Shown piece after piece: positions 32,224 through 43,245 of a DNA stretch of 64,000 nucleotides; position 1 is the stretch's first letter, and every line of letters begins with the position of its first letter. The position numbers and the translations under genes are program-made. Source of the stretch: Trametes villosa (lineage: Eukaryota; Basidiomycota; Agaricomycetes; Polyporales; Polyporaceae). The DNA lies in NCBI GenBank assembly GCA_002964805.2, contig PUDQ02000001.1:7774001-7838000 (forward strand), in the 5' to 3' direction. The notes under the pieces are model-generated. The model was not told the DNA's origin. It made no database searches and saw nothing but the letters and a program-made list of their open reading frames with translations.

Positions 32224-34477
32224 ATGTCGCAGGTAGCGCCCGCGTCGGACCGCACGGAGACTAACCTCGTGGAGGAGCCTCCTTGGAAGAAGCTCAGGTT
32301 GTCTCTTGAGCGCCCCTACAAGGATGATAGCGGCGAGCCATTACCCGAGCTGTTGGACATCACACCGGAGGGTCAACATGTGTATCGCCCGTAAGTCTCA
32401 GCTCGCCGCGTCGGGCATGCACTAAACCCTGGGTACAGACGCGAGGACCCCGCCGCTACGGTCGGAACTAAGCTGCGGCGAATATTCATAGAGCGCGGCC
32501 ATGATTTCTTTGAAGCGCAGAAGAACTCGCGCACGCTGCCCCCACCGCAATCCCAAGGTGCTGCAACGCAAGAGGAAGAGACTGAAGATGGCGAGACGGC
32601 CGCGGAAACCTCCCATACTATGACCCCTGAGGAGCTTCACAAAATGCGCATGAACTTGCTACCCCAGCTTTAGTGAGTAGACGTCGCGCCCAATGCAAGC
32701 TGGAATGACTGGACTGAGAGCAGCATCGCGTTCGGAGAGATGACCCAGGCGAGGGATCTCCTGTCCCTCTTGCTCTCCTCGTCATTACCTGCACAGCCAA
32801 CCTCTCTGCCTCCTGCGCCCCTAGCTGCAACGGTAGTCAACAAGCCGCCGCCGATACTCTCCGTGCGCGCCTTCGACGCGCAGCTGACAATAGGCGGTAA
32901 GGACAAGGCGCTTCGTGCGGCCGCCGATCTCTTCAAAGGAGCCGCTGAGAAGATGGAGGAAAGCCGGGTGGCCGGGGAGAAGTACTGGTTGGACGCGCTC
33001 AAAATACGACGAGGGAACTGGGGGCTAATCCCAGCGCCCCTCCCTCTCGGTTCGGCGACCGGGAAAGGAGCGGACAAGACTTCGAAGGACTTCCTGATCA
33101 CCTTCGGGTTAGAAGAATGTGCGTACCAGGGTCTTCTGGGTCATATGTCCGAATTCAACTGACGACTGGACCTCATGCAGCTCCTCCTGTATTCCGAAGA
33201 CGTGCAATAGGTCGCATGTCCGCGATGCAAGGCGACTCAGGGAATGCTCTTGAGTTTCCACTGCGGCAGCGGACGCGTCTTCGTGTCTCCCTCACCCGAA
33301 CAAGCCCGGATGGTGCTAGGCGCACATCCTACAGTCTCCTCACGGACCCAGACAACGGCTCTCTAGATGGGGCTTTGCGCGCTGCGCAGGCCGAAGTCGT
33401 CGAGCAGGAGATATTCTCTGCACTCATCAAGGAGGCCAGCAGTCTCCCCACCGCCTCAGCAGAAGTGTCAGAACGTCTCATTCTGATCGATGCTGGGCAA
33501 AGCACCGAGCTGCGTTTCGAGCTGGTGAGCTGTGTGTCGGGATTATCCTTAGCACATCACTCAATTTTTGAGGCGCAGGTTGACGCAGACAGCGTAAATA
33601 ACACATCGAGCGGACACACCGACGCCGTTTGCGACCTCGTCTTCTCCGCCCTACACGTCCTCCTGCTGAGGGCGCACTCCGTGCTGAAGGCGCAGCGGCT
33701 CAACAAGATGAACATCTTCCGCGCGAGCACCGCGTCGGCCCCGACGCACACGCCTCCGCTCCTACAGCCTATCATCGATCTTCTGCAGTACCACGAGTTC
33801 TGGGAGCGCGTCCGCGAAGAGATTGGCCGCGTTGTGGCCGCCCTCCGACGAGCCGGCGTGTCCGCGCGGGTGCACTACGACCCGGTAGCAGATAGTGGGG
33901 AGGCGCTCGTTCAGTCCCTCAGGAACGAGAAGACAGACCCGGTCGGCGGCGAGGCTCTGCTACGCATTGACGACAGGTAAGACCCCTTCCTGTGGCTCTT
34001 CCACTGCTGGTGCTGAGTGCTGTTGCCTAGGCATACATTACGTTTCACCACAACCTCGCCCTCCACGCTGACAGCACACCTCCCGCAAGCCACGCTGCCC
34101 ATCGCGTCCATATTCCAGCTTACCCAGCTCCTCGTCGACGAGATCAGCAGCCGCTTGCTGTACCGAATATGCGACATTGGGACTGAGCGGTGCGAGAGGG
34201 TCAGCGGGACGTGGTTCGTCGACCTCCTCAGCGATAGGAGCGTTGGCAGGTGGGAAGGCTGCGTATTGTGAGTCCAATCTCTGCGCACACCTGAGCGTGT
34301 CTTCACGTAGTGTATAGGAACTTCCGAGTGTCGTTCAACGGCGATACCATAGGATGCTCAGCATCGAGGGCGGGCCGGGACGGTCGCACCACGCATATAG
34401 AGGCGTATCGCCCAAGTGACCAGCTGTCTCTCTTTGAATGGGTTCGCCATACCATCGACACGTCCTTGGGACGCTAG
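32224..34477 (+). CDS. MED17: Mediator subunit MED17
   Basis: Seven exons (32224-32390, 32439-32672, 32724-33118, 33181-33524, 33579-33976, 34031-34267, 34318-34477) give 644 residues. The N-terminus has EEPPWKKLRLSLERPYKDD, the typical start of fungal Med17 (Srb4). Further landmarks are LLSLLLSSSLP, a KDFLITFGLEE segment, and the C-terminal LAQ-like region (IFQLTQLLVDEISSRLLYR). Med17 is the core head subunit of Mediator and contacts Pol II in the nucleus. A longer frame starts at 32152, but the conserved part begins after the ATG at 32224. It converges with RPL5; the stops are 149 bp apart. Confidence 0.9.
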
Positions 34478-34626
34478 CATTACAGCTTCGCTCGATCTCA
34501 TAATGTTCAGCACGACATGAGTGTGATGCGATGAAAGCATGGCAAAGCATAGCCTGGTTTTGGTGACATAGGCGACGTGGAGGTGCGTAATACATGCGGA
34601 GATAATGAGACCAACGGACGAGGTAT

Positions 34627-35757
34627 CTACTCGTCGGCGTGCTCGGTCTGGAAGGCCTCGATCTTCTCCTGGATGCGAGCCCGGCGCTGCTCCAGCGTGA
34701 GCTTGGGAGTGCGGAACTTTTTGCTCTCAGCGGCCCAGTCCTTGGACTTGTCGCTAGGCTTGAAGACGGGGTCCTCGCGGATCGCGGCGTAGGCGTTGGT
34801 GAAGACCTCCTCGATATCCTCGGAGCCAATGCCGTCAGCAAGGTAGGTCGAGAACTGCTTCTTGAAGCTGGTTGCACAAAATCAGTATCTCGGCCTACCC
34901 GTGTAATCATAGCCTGCGCTTACCGCTCATCGTCCTCCTCCTCAAGAGACTCCATGTACTCCGCAACGTGGCCACCGAAGATGTACTTCTTCAGGACCTC
35001 ATCGTCAAGCTCCTTGGACTCGGGGTCGTAACCAGGGAAGCGCTTCTCGTTGTGGGGGATGTAGATGCCACCGTCGCTAGCACCCTTGAGGGCACCGAAG
35101 ACACGCGAACCAGTAGACGTGCGCTTGAGGCCGACGTCAAGGTAGCACTTGAAAGGGCGGGGGGCATCCTCCTCATCGAGCGTCTCCGTGAGGGTCAGAG
35201 TGCCATCGGGCTCCTCGACACCCTGGTACTTGTCCGCGAGGCCGAGCTTGGTAAGAGCACGACGCGCAGCAAGGAGGCCAGTCGCGTAGGCTGTATGAGG
35301 GGGAATAGAGCCGTGAGTTGACATGAGCAACGTGGTCTGTTGCGGATACTGACCGGCAGTCCAGTTCGTAAGGCCGTGGTTGATGCCGTAGCGGGGGAGC
35401 TCCTTCGACCGCGCAGCGGTAAGAACGAAGTCACCCTGGAGGCGAGCGTACACGATCTGCACGATAACCTCGCGGTTCGTGAAGCGAACGACCAGGCGGT
35501 ACTTGGGCGCGTTGCTGGAGGACGTTTAGGGATGCATATCAGACGCTGTCAGACGCTGTCTGCCAATTGTTACGCACTACTTGTTCTTCGCCTGGGTCAC
35601 CAACCGCTTGCGGGCGTAGTCTGGATGCCGGGTCAGCAGAGTTCACGCGGTGTATGTTGGAGGACTCACAATCGGTCTTGCCCTCACGCCGGCGACGGTA
35701 CTTCACCTGGAAACGGGAGAAGTAGGCGTCGGACTTGATTTTCTTGACGAACGGCAT
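34627..35757 (-). CDS. RPL5: 60S ribosomal protein L5 (uL18)
   Basis: Five exons (35757-35670, 35620-35581, 35514-35354, 35290-34924, 34867-34627) give 298 residues, the family length. It opens MPFVKKIKSDAYFSRFQVKY and RRRREGKTDYYARKRLVTQ, then YRLVVRFTNREVIVQIVYAR, GLLAARRALTKLGLADKYQG, CYLDVGLKRTSTGSRVFGAL and YMESLEEEDDERFKKQFSTY. uL18 binds 5S rRNA with uL5 and joins the 60S subunit. A CTCCAG directly before the ATG suggests a 5' leader intron ending at the start codon. It diverges from the RBM42-like gene. Confidence 0.96.
35541..35562. repeat. Tandem CAGACGCTGT repeat in RPL5 intron 2
   Basis: Two adjacent copies of a 10-base CAGACGCTGT unit inside an RPL5 intron. Probably neutral slippage. 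Confidence 0.55.
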
Positions 35758-36190
35758 CTGGAGGACAGCACAGAGTTCAGCATCCACTCTTCCCTCATCC
35801 GGACCAGTTGGTAGCCATCCAGCATCATCCGCGTTGAATTCTACATCGTTTTGTAGCCAGAACGATGCGCGCTTCCTGCTAGGGCGGTCCAACGGGCTGT
35901 AATGCGGCTGCTCACCTTGGGGAGGGCGGGTCTTGAGGAGGGCGGTGGCTTCGTTGACGGCGAGGACCTCTCCTTGCAGAATTCGCGGGCGGTGAGACCC
36001 CGAAGATCCCACGTGCTTTGGGGTTACGGGGTCTCTGCGTGGCTGAGCAAGCGCTGGAATCGTCGCCCATGTGGGCGCCTGCAACACGACTCTGGCTTGC
36101 TTCCCGCAACCTCCTTGCTGCCTGCTTCCTCGCCGCTAGTCTTGCTAATCCTGTCGCTCGCCCACGAGCAACCCTCGAAATACTGCCAAC
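35758..36190. promoter_or_regulatory. Divergent promoter of RPL5 and the RBM42-like gene
   Basis: 433 bp between the starts. A CACGTG E-box is at 36010-36015. Part of the RPL5 side may be a leader intron. Confidence 0.45.
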
Positions 36191-37014
36191 ATGGATCCAT
36201 ACTCCTCTCAGAACTACTACCAGCAGTATCCGTACCAGCAGCAGCAGGGTACCGACTACAACCCTTACCACCAGCCGTACCAGGGTCCTATGTACCCCAT
36301 TCCGGGCTCGTCCACATCAGCGCATAGCGCTCCTGTACCTGCCAATGCCTACGAGTACGACGTTGGAATCGTAGCTCAGCAGAGCGCATACGTGCCAGGT
36401 GCAACTATAGACAAGCGTGGCGGCGCTGGAGGCAAGCTGGCAAAGGGTGGTAAGCGGACCACCGTCCTGCGCAAAGGCGGCGGAAAGGTGTGGGAAGACC
36501 AGACTTTGCTCGAGTGGAATCCATGTGCGTGTAATGATTTGTATGTCTTGGAGGTCATGTCGCTGACGTCCAGTCATAGCCTGGTTCCGCCTCTTTGTAG
36601 GCGATCTCAGCAACGATGTGTCTGATGATGTCCTCTCCAACGCCTTCAGCAAGTATGCGACCTTCCAAAAGGCGCGTGTTATCCGTGACAGGCTCAGTGG
36701 CAAGGTACGTCTAGGGTGATAGAACAATGCATGCGCTGCACGCCGCTCATTGCGTCCTCCACAGGCAAAGTTTGGCTTCGTTGCTTTCTCTGATCCTGAA
36801 GACTTCCTCAAGGCTTGGAAGGAAATGGACGGTACGTTCCTGCGGTATCCTCGCACGCTTTCCCCGCTGAGCGCTCTCCTCAGGCAAATACGTTGGTAAT
36901 CGTCCCATCAAGTTGAAGAAGGCGGACAATGCTGTCAACCCAGTGGAAATCGGTCATCGGAAGGCGAAGCAACTCGAGAAGGAGCTGAAGAAGAACCGCC
37001 ACAAGCCATACTAG
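36191..37014 (+). CDS. RNA-binding protein, RBM42-like (single RRM)
   Basis: Four exons (36191-36524, 36580-36704, 36765-36831, 36884-37014) give 218 residues. The N-terminus is Tyr/Gln/Pro-rich (MDPYSSQNYYQQYPYQQQQ), followed by a basic linker (KRGGAGGKLAKGGKRTTV). One RRM spans about residues 112-195: RNP2 reads RLFVGDLS and RNP1 reads KFGFVAFS. It ends in KPY after a basic helix. The WEDQTLLEW lead-in and the RRM match the conserved C-terminal half of RBM42, a splicing- or hnRNP-associated factor. Fungal homologues are poorly studied. Confidence 0.88.
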
Positions 37015-37500
37015 GGTCGCGTCAGCTGTGTGGTTGGGGGGAGCATAACCCACGGTCGGCTGGTTGTACGTGAGTTACCCGGACAGTGCAGTTTTGCTAC
37101 AGCGATGTCCCATATGTATCTGTATGATAATGATGAATGAATCTGCGGAGGCGGCTCACTTGCATAATCACACGAAGCTCCGAGTCCTAGTCATCAGTCA
37201 ACGCATAGTTCCTGCAAGTAAACGTCTCTCCCCGGAAGTAAACGTCTCCCTCCAGAAGATTACGCAGTACTGTTAGCACGTATGCAGTGGCCACATACAT
37301 ACACACTTAACGTGTACCATATTCCCAGAGGTTCGCAATGCATGATGATGGCGGTTCGGGGTAGATACAGCTGGTAGCGCCCGTGGTGAACCCGACGCGG
37401 TTCATGAGGCGCGAGCGCGTGCAGTAGCCCTGACGTTCCTCTCTTCCCACTCGACCGTCCAGGACATCCTGCAACCTGGGCCATACACACCCTCAAAATC
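37015..37500. other. Tandem gap between the RBM42-like gene and CTNNBL1
   Basis: 486 bp without a gene. It contains a direct repeat of AAGTAAACGTCTC near 37216 and 37238, and it must hold the CTNNBL1 promoter. Confidence 0.45.
37216..37251. repeat. Short direct repeat
   Basis: AAGTAAACGTCTC occurs twice about 22 bases apart in the gap before CTNNBL1, consistent with a small tandem duplication. Confidence 0.6.
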
Positions 37501-39949
37501 ATGGATATTGACAAACTGTTCAAGGTCAGCATGCGTCTCTCCCATGCCATTCTAACAGTGGAGCGAGCATGTCCCTAGGTGCCAAAGCTGCCGGCGGGTG
37601 GCAATAAGAGGCGACTGCCCGACAACCCCACCCCCGAAATGCTCAAACGAATGCGAATGGACACAGAAGACGCCGAACCCTCCCATGTTGTCCCAGCAAA
37701 CGGTCCAACCTCGCGCGACAAGGGCAAAGGGCGGGCAGTTACTGTCGAAGACGAGGGCGAGGATGGCGAGGACGCTATGGACACGGAATTCGCTCCCGGG
37801 GGAGACGCGGACTACTTCACGGAGGAAGATGACGAGGGTCGATTCTTCGGCGGAGGGTTGACCCAGGAGCAGAAGGACATCCTCAACATATTTGACCGGG
37901 CAGGTGGCGAGGAGGCGCGAGAAGACGTGAGTACTCTTCACGCGTTTGTGGCCTTCGACTCATTACTGAGTTTAGCGAGCTAGTTGGACGAGATGAACGC
38001 GGTGACCGTTCGACGACTACTCACGCGCTTTGAGCGTGCCGCGAACAAGAACCAAGACCAGCGGTCAAAGTATCCTGATGACCCGACGAAGTGCGTACCA
38101 TAGGCGTGGTGTATATGCTGAAGCACCCATACTTATCTCTGCTCAGATTCATTGACTCCGAAGCAGACCTCGACGCTGCTCTCAAAGCTCTCCTACCCCT
38201 CGCGCAGTCCCCCGCCCTCGCCTACCCTGAGATCATCCGTTCCGGAGCGGTAGAACGGCTAATCGGCCTGCTAAGTCACGAGAATGTGGATATCGTCATT
38301 GACGTCGTCGAGGTCATCCACGAATTCACGGACGAGGATGTCGGGAACGAAGCGGACGAAGACGAGGAGGAGAGTGAGGGAAGTCGCGAGGATGCGCTCA
38401 AGCAACTGATCCAAAGCTTCGTGCGTACAGTTCCAATTTCATGGACACCCTAAGATACTCACGAACGTCGTAGCTCGACAACGCAATCTTGGAGCTCTTG
38501 GTAGATAACTTGAGTCGGTTCAATGAAGCGGAGGAATCTGACCGGCAAGGCATATTCCACGTTTTGGGTAGGTGCATCGCAGCCCTCTTAGGGTTTCCCC
38601 ATATTGACTGTTGGCACAGGTATCTTCGAGAATCTACTCGGCTTCAACGCCGAGCTGTCTGTGCAGCTCGTAGCACAAACGAAGATCCTGACATGGCTGC
38701 TGAAGCGTATAGAGTCAACCAAACACGACGAGAACAGAGGCTACTCGGCCGAGATTCTTTCCATTCTGCTTCAAAATAACCGGGCAAATCGTCTCGAGCT
38801 CGGCAAACAAGACGGTGTCGAGTCTCTGCTCAAGATCCTGGCGGTACGCACATATTCTGGCCCGCAGCAGCGTGAGGTATCTGATCGTTCCACTGAACAG
38901 CGCTATCGCAAAAGAGACCCTGTCGATGCGGAGGAGACGGAGTTCATGGAGAACGTGTTCGACGTCCTCTGCTCTGCCCTTGGCGAACCAGAGATCAAGC
39001 AGCAATTCCTGGACTCGGAGGGTGTGGACCTCATGGTGCTCTTGTTGAAGTGAGCTGATTGACCGGTTCTACTATATCTGTTCTAATCGTTTGGCAGGGA
39101 GAAGAAGCAGGCTCGCTCTAGGTCTATCAAAGTATTGGACTACGCCATGTCTGGCCCTGCAGGAACTGCGGCATGCGAGACCTTCGTAGACGCGCTGGGT
39201 CTCAAGACCCTTTTCTCGACGTTCATGGGTGGCAAGGTTCGTTCAGTTCTGGACTCTTCGTGACTGCCCATCTGAGGCTATGTTTATAGGTCGGGAAGAA
39301 GCAAAAGGTTACCGACGCACATGCTGCGTCCGAGGACACTGCGCACACGCTGGGCATAGTCTCTTCTCTGTTATCCAACCTCGCATCCGATTCCCCAGCA
39401 CGCATCCGCCTGCTAGCCAAATTCGTGGAGAATAACTACGAAAAGCCGGAGAAGCTGCTTGAGATCCGGGATGCTGCCCAGGGACGTCTGAAGGCAACAG
39501 ACAAGGAGATCGAAAACGAGAAGAAAGTAAGAGAGTTCCGCCCGCTTTCAAATTCTCATCTAACCTCCGGCGCAGCGAATGGAGGCCGAAGGCGAAGAGA
39601 TCGAGCCTGACATGGCGGATCTCTGGTACCTGCGCCGGCTGGACGGTGGATTGTTCACTCTGCAGACCGTCGACTACATTCTTGCATGGATTGCCATGGA
39701 GGACGACGGGGTATGTTTTCCACTTCGTCGTCCGGTGTTCCTGCTAAACTCCTCCCGTAGGTCCGAGCACATATCCAAAAGCTCCTGGACCGCAAGAACC
39801 AGTCCTTCAAGGACATCGTCAAGATCCTCCAGATCTACCACGACAACGTCGACGAGGAAGACGCCAGCGCTGCCGCACCCAACGCCGACGGCGCGCCGTC
39901 GCAGCGCGAGATCCTGCGCCACCTGATCGCGTTCCTCGAGGCCTGCTGA
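37501..39949 (+). CDS. CTNNBL1: Beta-catenin-like protein 1 (spliceosome-associated armadillo protein)
   Basis: About eleven exons, starting with a 24-nt one (37501-37524, MDIDKLFK) and ending at 39949, give roughly 640 residues. The N-terminus is acidic with a basic patch (NKRRLPDNPTPEMLKRMRMD). Landmarks of CTNNBL1 follow: GGGLTQEQKDILNIFDRA, RRLLTRFERAANKNQDQR, FIDSEADLDAALKALLPLA, LLSHENVDIVIDVVEVIHEF, LLQNNRANRLELGKQDGVES, FMENVFDVLCSALGEPEIKQ and DLWYLRRLDGGLFTLQTVDY. The armadillo repeats bind CDC5L and Prp19-complex partners in the nucleus. Individual inner exon borders were not all checked base by base. It converges with UTP15; stops are 73 bp apart. Confidence 0.92.
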
Positions 39950-40022
39950 TTATACGGACAATGTATGAAGTACAGTATGTGTAGCACTAATACGGAGCGC
40001 GCCTGCTGCGCGGTCGACCAGA

Positions 40023-41847
40023 CTATACAACGGCGAGCGCCGCGGAGGCCAGGAGCATGTCCAGCGCGCCCTTGGCCTTGACGAGCTCTTTTTGGAACCG
40101 GATCTCGGCCGCGACCTTCTTGCGGAGGCGCACGAATAAGGTATCGATGAGTGGTGACTGGCCCAGCACCGGAGTGTACATCTCTGTGTGGGCGGTGAGG
40201 AATGTGTACGGAGACGAGATAGCAGTGTTGCTCACCGATCACAACGTTGGCGACGTCGCAAACCATCTCGCCAAACCGAGGATCGGTGACATGCTTGAGT
40301 AGTAACCGCAGGACGGGCTCCAGCAGGACGTCGTCTCGTCCCGCTAGTGATGTCCGTAGGCCGTCACGATGGATGAGCTCCTGGATCAGTGAGAACGCCG
40401 TGGTGGGAGGAACATTCTATCGGAATGGTTCAGTACGGTGAGCAACTCCAGACTACAGTGAGGCACACCTTGCGTAGCACCGAGTCCAACGCCGCGGAGT
40501 ACTTGAAGTTCTTCAAGAGGCGGTCGTACTCGCGCAGACGCTTCTTCCGTTTACTCTCCACCTTCAGCTCGTCGACGTCTCCTATAGGTTTTGACTTCCT
40601 CTTCTCCTTCGTCCGCCCTTGCCCGAGCGCAGGAAGCGCGCCACCAAGGAACGACTCGAAGGCACCCGTCCTTAGAGACGTAGCCGAAAACAGGTCTCGC
40701 GCCGCAGGCTCGAATGCTTTCGGCTGTCGTCGCCGCACGGAGAGTGTCCCGTCCGACATGCCCGCAGCAATGTGCGTCTCGTCAGGCTGTATGCACGATC
40801 AGACAGTATCTCAGTCTAACGCTGAGGCGACTCACCGATATCGCCATACAGAGGATGGGGGCGGGATACCGCATTGTGTGTACGACACGGTACGTGCTCA
40901 CGTCGTAGACCTTGACCATCTGGTCCAAGCCTCCGGTAAGTACCCGGCTGGCGTCCGAGTTGAACGCGAGTGAAGTAATGGTCTTCTGGTGGTTGGACAT
41001 TGCCCGTGTACACCGGCCTCCCGCAACGAGGTCCCACACGCGCAGGATAGACCCCGCTGTCGAGAGCGCGACCGTGCCGGAGGGGAACATGAGGACTTGT
41101 TCGACGGGGGCGGTATTGCGGGTGCTCCCTTCTCCCGAGGGCTCGCCCATGACCATCTCGCACTCTCCTGTTCTTGAGTCGAACAGACGGACAGTCGCAT
41201 CGTATGAGCCCGTGAGGATATGGTGGGGGTTGGAGGTGGAGACTTGGCCGGACCGGACGTAGTCTGTGTGATCGAGGAAGGTGGTAATGGCTGTTTGGGA
41301 GGGTACGTCCCACAACTTCACGGTGGTATCGTCGGAGCATGACAGGACTTGCGTCTGGTCAAGGGCGGAGAATTTGGTGACATGTACGGGCTGTTTGTGG
41401 GAGTCGAGTGTCCGGAGGATGGCACGGGAGTTAATGTCGAACACCTATGGGTGAAAAGCTTAGTATGATAGTCGCACGCGATGCAGAGCCTGTTCAGGTC
41501 CACCAACATGTAAAAACTGTCTCAATACTCACCTGAATGAGACCACTGTCGTCTCCGGCAACTACGAGCTTTCCGTCCCCTCGTATGCAGCCACTCCGCG
41601 CTACATCCTTGAACCGCGAGATGGTCTTCGTGACCTTCTGTGTTCTGGGAGCGTATATCTGTACGCGAGTGGCAGCGGTCACCGCATACCGGTGTGGCTT
41701 GGACGGGGCAAAGTGGACGGAGGTGACGGGTGCGTATTCCTTGATGAAGACAGGGTGCCTGTAATGCCGCCAGTAGCGGGACTCGGCGTTGTGTTTTGTG
41801 GACGCGGGGCGCGCGTGCTTGCGGACGACGACGGGCTGGTAGTCCAT
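40023..41847 (-). CDS. UTP15: U3 snoRNP protein UTP15
   Basis: Five exons (41847-41533, 41444-40836, 40786-40469, 40416-40236, 40183-40023) give 527 residues. It starts MDYQPVVVRKHARP, then a seven-bladed WD40 propeller (VTSVHFAPSKPHRYAVTAAT; QVLSCSDDTTVKLWDVPSQT; HILTGSYDATVRLFDSRTGE; VLTGGLDQMVKVYDVST) and the UTP15 C-terminal helical domain (RLREYDRLLKNFKYSAALDS; LRTSLAGRDDVLLEPVLRLL). Utp15 is in the t-UTP subcomplex of the small-subunit processome and is needed for 18S rRNA production. An in-frame ATG at 41925 would add 26 unconserved residues. It diverges from TCTP. Confidence 0.94.
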
Positions 41848-42145
41848 GTCGAGCGGCCTAAATTGAGGGCAGCGGCGAGCAGGAGAGGACGGCGGCGCGT
41901 TCGCGGCGCTGGTGGAGGAGGTCAAAAAAGTTCGAAAAAGGCAAGTGCAGCCTGGTGCGGAGAAGAGACACGTGACGGGCCGATAAGAGATCGATTGATC
42001 GCTGTTTCGCTGCTCCGCCAGTTATTTTTCAGCGAAAAGTGTACATAGCCCGCGCCGTCCGTCTCTCCTTGCCCTCAGGTCTCTCTCAGTCCCTCACCTT
42101 CACCCTCTCCTCCTCGCCCTCCCCTCTCCACCCCAATCCGCCGCC
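41848..42145. promoter_or_regulatory. Divergent promoter of UTP15 and TCTP
   Basis: 298 bp. CACGTGAC is at 41969-41976. On the TCTP side a long C/T-rich tract (about 42059-42135) leads to CCGCCATG, the pattern of highly expressed fungal genes. Confidence 0.5.
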
Positions 42146-42900
42146 ATGCTCCTCTACAGCGACGTTGTCTCCGGCGACGAGATGTTCTCCGACGCCTTCC
42201 CCATGTACGCACCACCCCCGCGCCGCCCCCCCGATCTGCGCAGGGCCCGCCGGCTGACGCTCTCTATCTGTGCAGCAAGGTGGTCGATGACATCGTGTAC
42301 GAGGTCGACTGCTCGTTGATCACCGTCAAGGCCGGCGCGGACATCGACATCGGCAAGTAGCCGCATAATCTACCCGAGCGCGATCGCGCTGACCCCGCTC
42401 CGCTTCGCAGGCGCCAACCCCTCCGCGGAGGACGCAGAGGAGTCCCTCGAGGACGGCGCGACGCAGGTCAACAACGTCGTCTACTCCTTCCGTCTCCAGT
42501 CGACCTCGTTCGACAAGAAGTCGTACCTCACCTACCTCAAGGTATGTTCCCGATCGCGCCCCGCGCACGTTGGTGGAGATATGAGATCTGACCGTGCATC
42601 CGATCATAGTCGTACATGAAGACGGTCAAGCAGCACCTCCAGGAGACGAAGCCCGAGCGCGTCGAGACTTTCGAGAAGGGCGCGCAGGCCTTCGCCAAGA
42701 AGCTCGTCGCCAACTTCAAGGACTACGAGTTCTACACCGGCGAGAACATGAACCCCGACGGCATGGTCGCCCTCCTCAACTACCGCGAGGACGGTGTCAC
42801 CCGTACGTTGCACCTCGCCGTGTGCCCGTGCGGATCACTCACAGCACCCACAGCTTACTTCACCTTCTGGAAGGATGGCCTCAAGGAGATCAAGCTCTAG
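42146..42900 (+). CDS. TMA19: Translationally controlled tumour protein homologue (TCTP/TMA19)
   Basis: Five exons (42146-42204, 42276-42352, 42411-42541, 42610-42802, 42854-42900) give 168 residues, the family length. It begins [19 protein letters not shown] and carries the TCTP signature [12 protein letters not shown], the helical hairpin [20 protein letters not shown] and the C-terminus [14 protein letters not shown]. Yeast Tma19 is cytosolic, ribosome-associated and moves to mitochondria under oxidative stress. Intron 2 starts GCAAGT, not GT; this GC-AG border is needed to keep the signature in frame. Confidence 0.95.
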
Positions 42901-43245
42901 ATGTCCTGCCTGTTCACATTCCGTTCCTCGCTGGATCCCTTCGCTTTTACTTATGGCGCGTATTTGGTGGTGTATCAGTCGGTTGTTCTGTAGGAAGAGA
43001 AGTATCAGCATCATTGTATCCTCCCAAAAGCCACCCCACAATGGATAGCATATCGCATATCAGACTTGAGCTTGATTGACCGCGCAACAATTGTCTCACA
43101 GGGTCCACTCGATACCCGAAGCTCGCACAACATCTGAATCTTTGAGAGGACCGAAGACCAGTTGTTATTTTCAGGCGGGCCATGCCCCGACTAATACATA
43201 ATAAGCGTAAAGATGATGCAACGCAACCAATGCTCAACCCAGGAA
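42901..43245. other. Convergent 3' gap between TCTP and PDI
   Basis: 345 bp, AT-richer, no gene. Holds both 3' untranslated regions. Confidence 0.5.
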
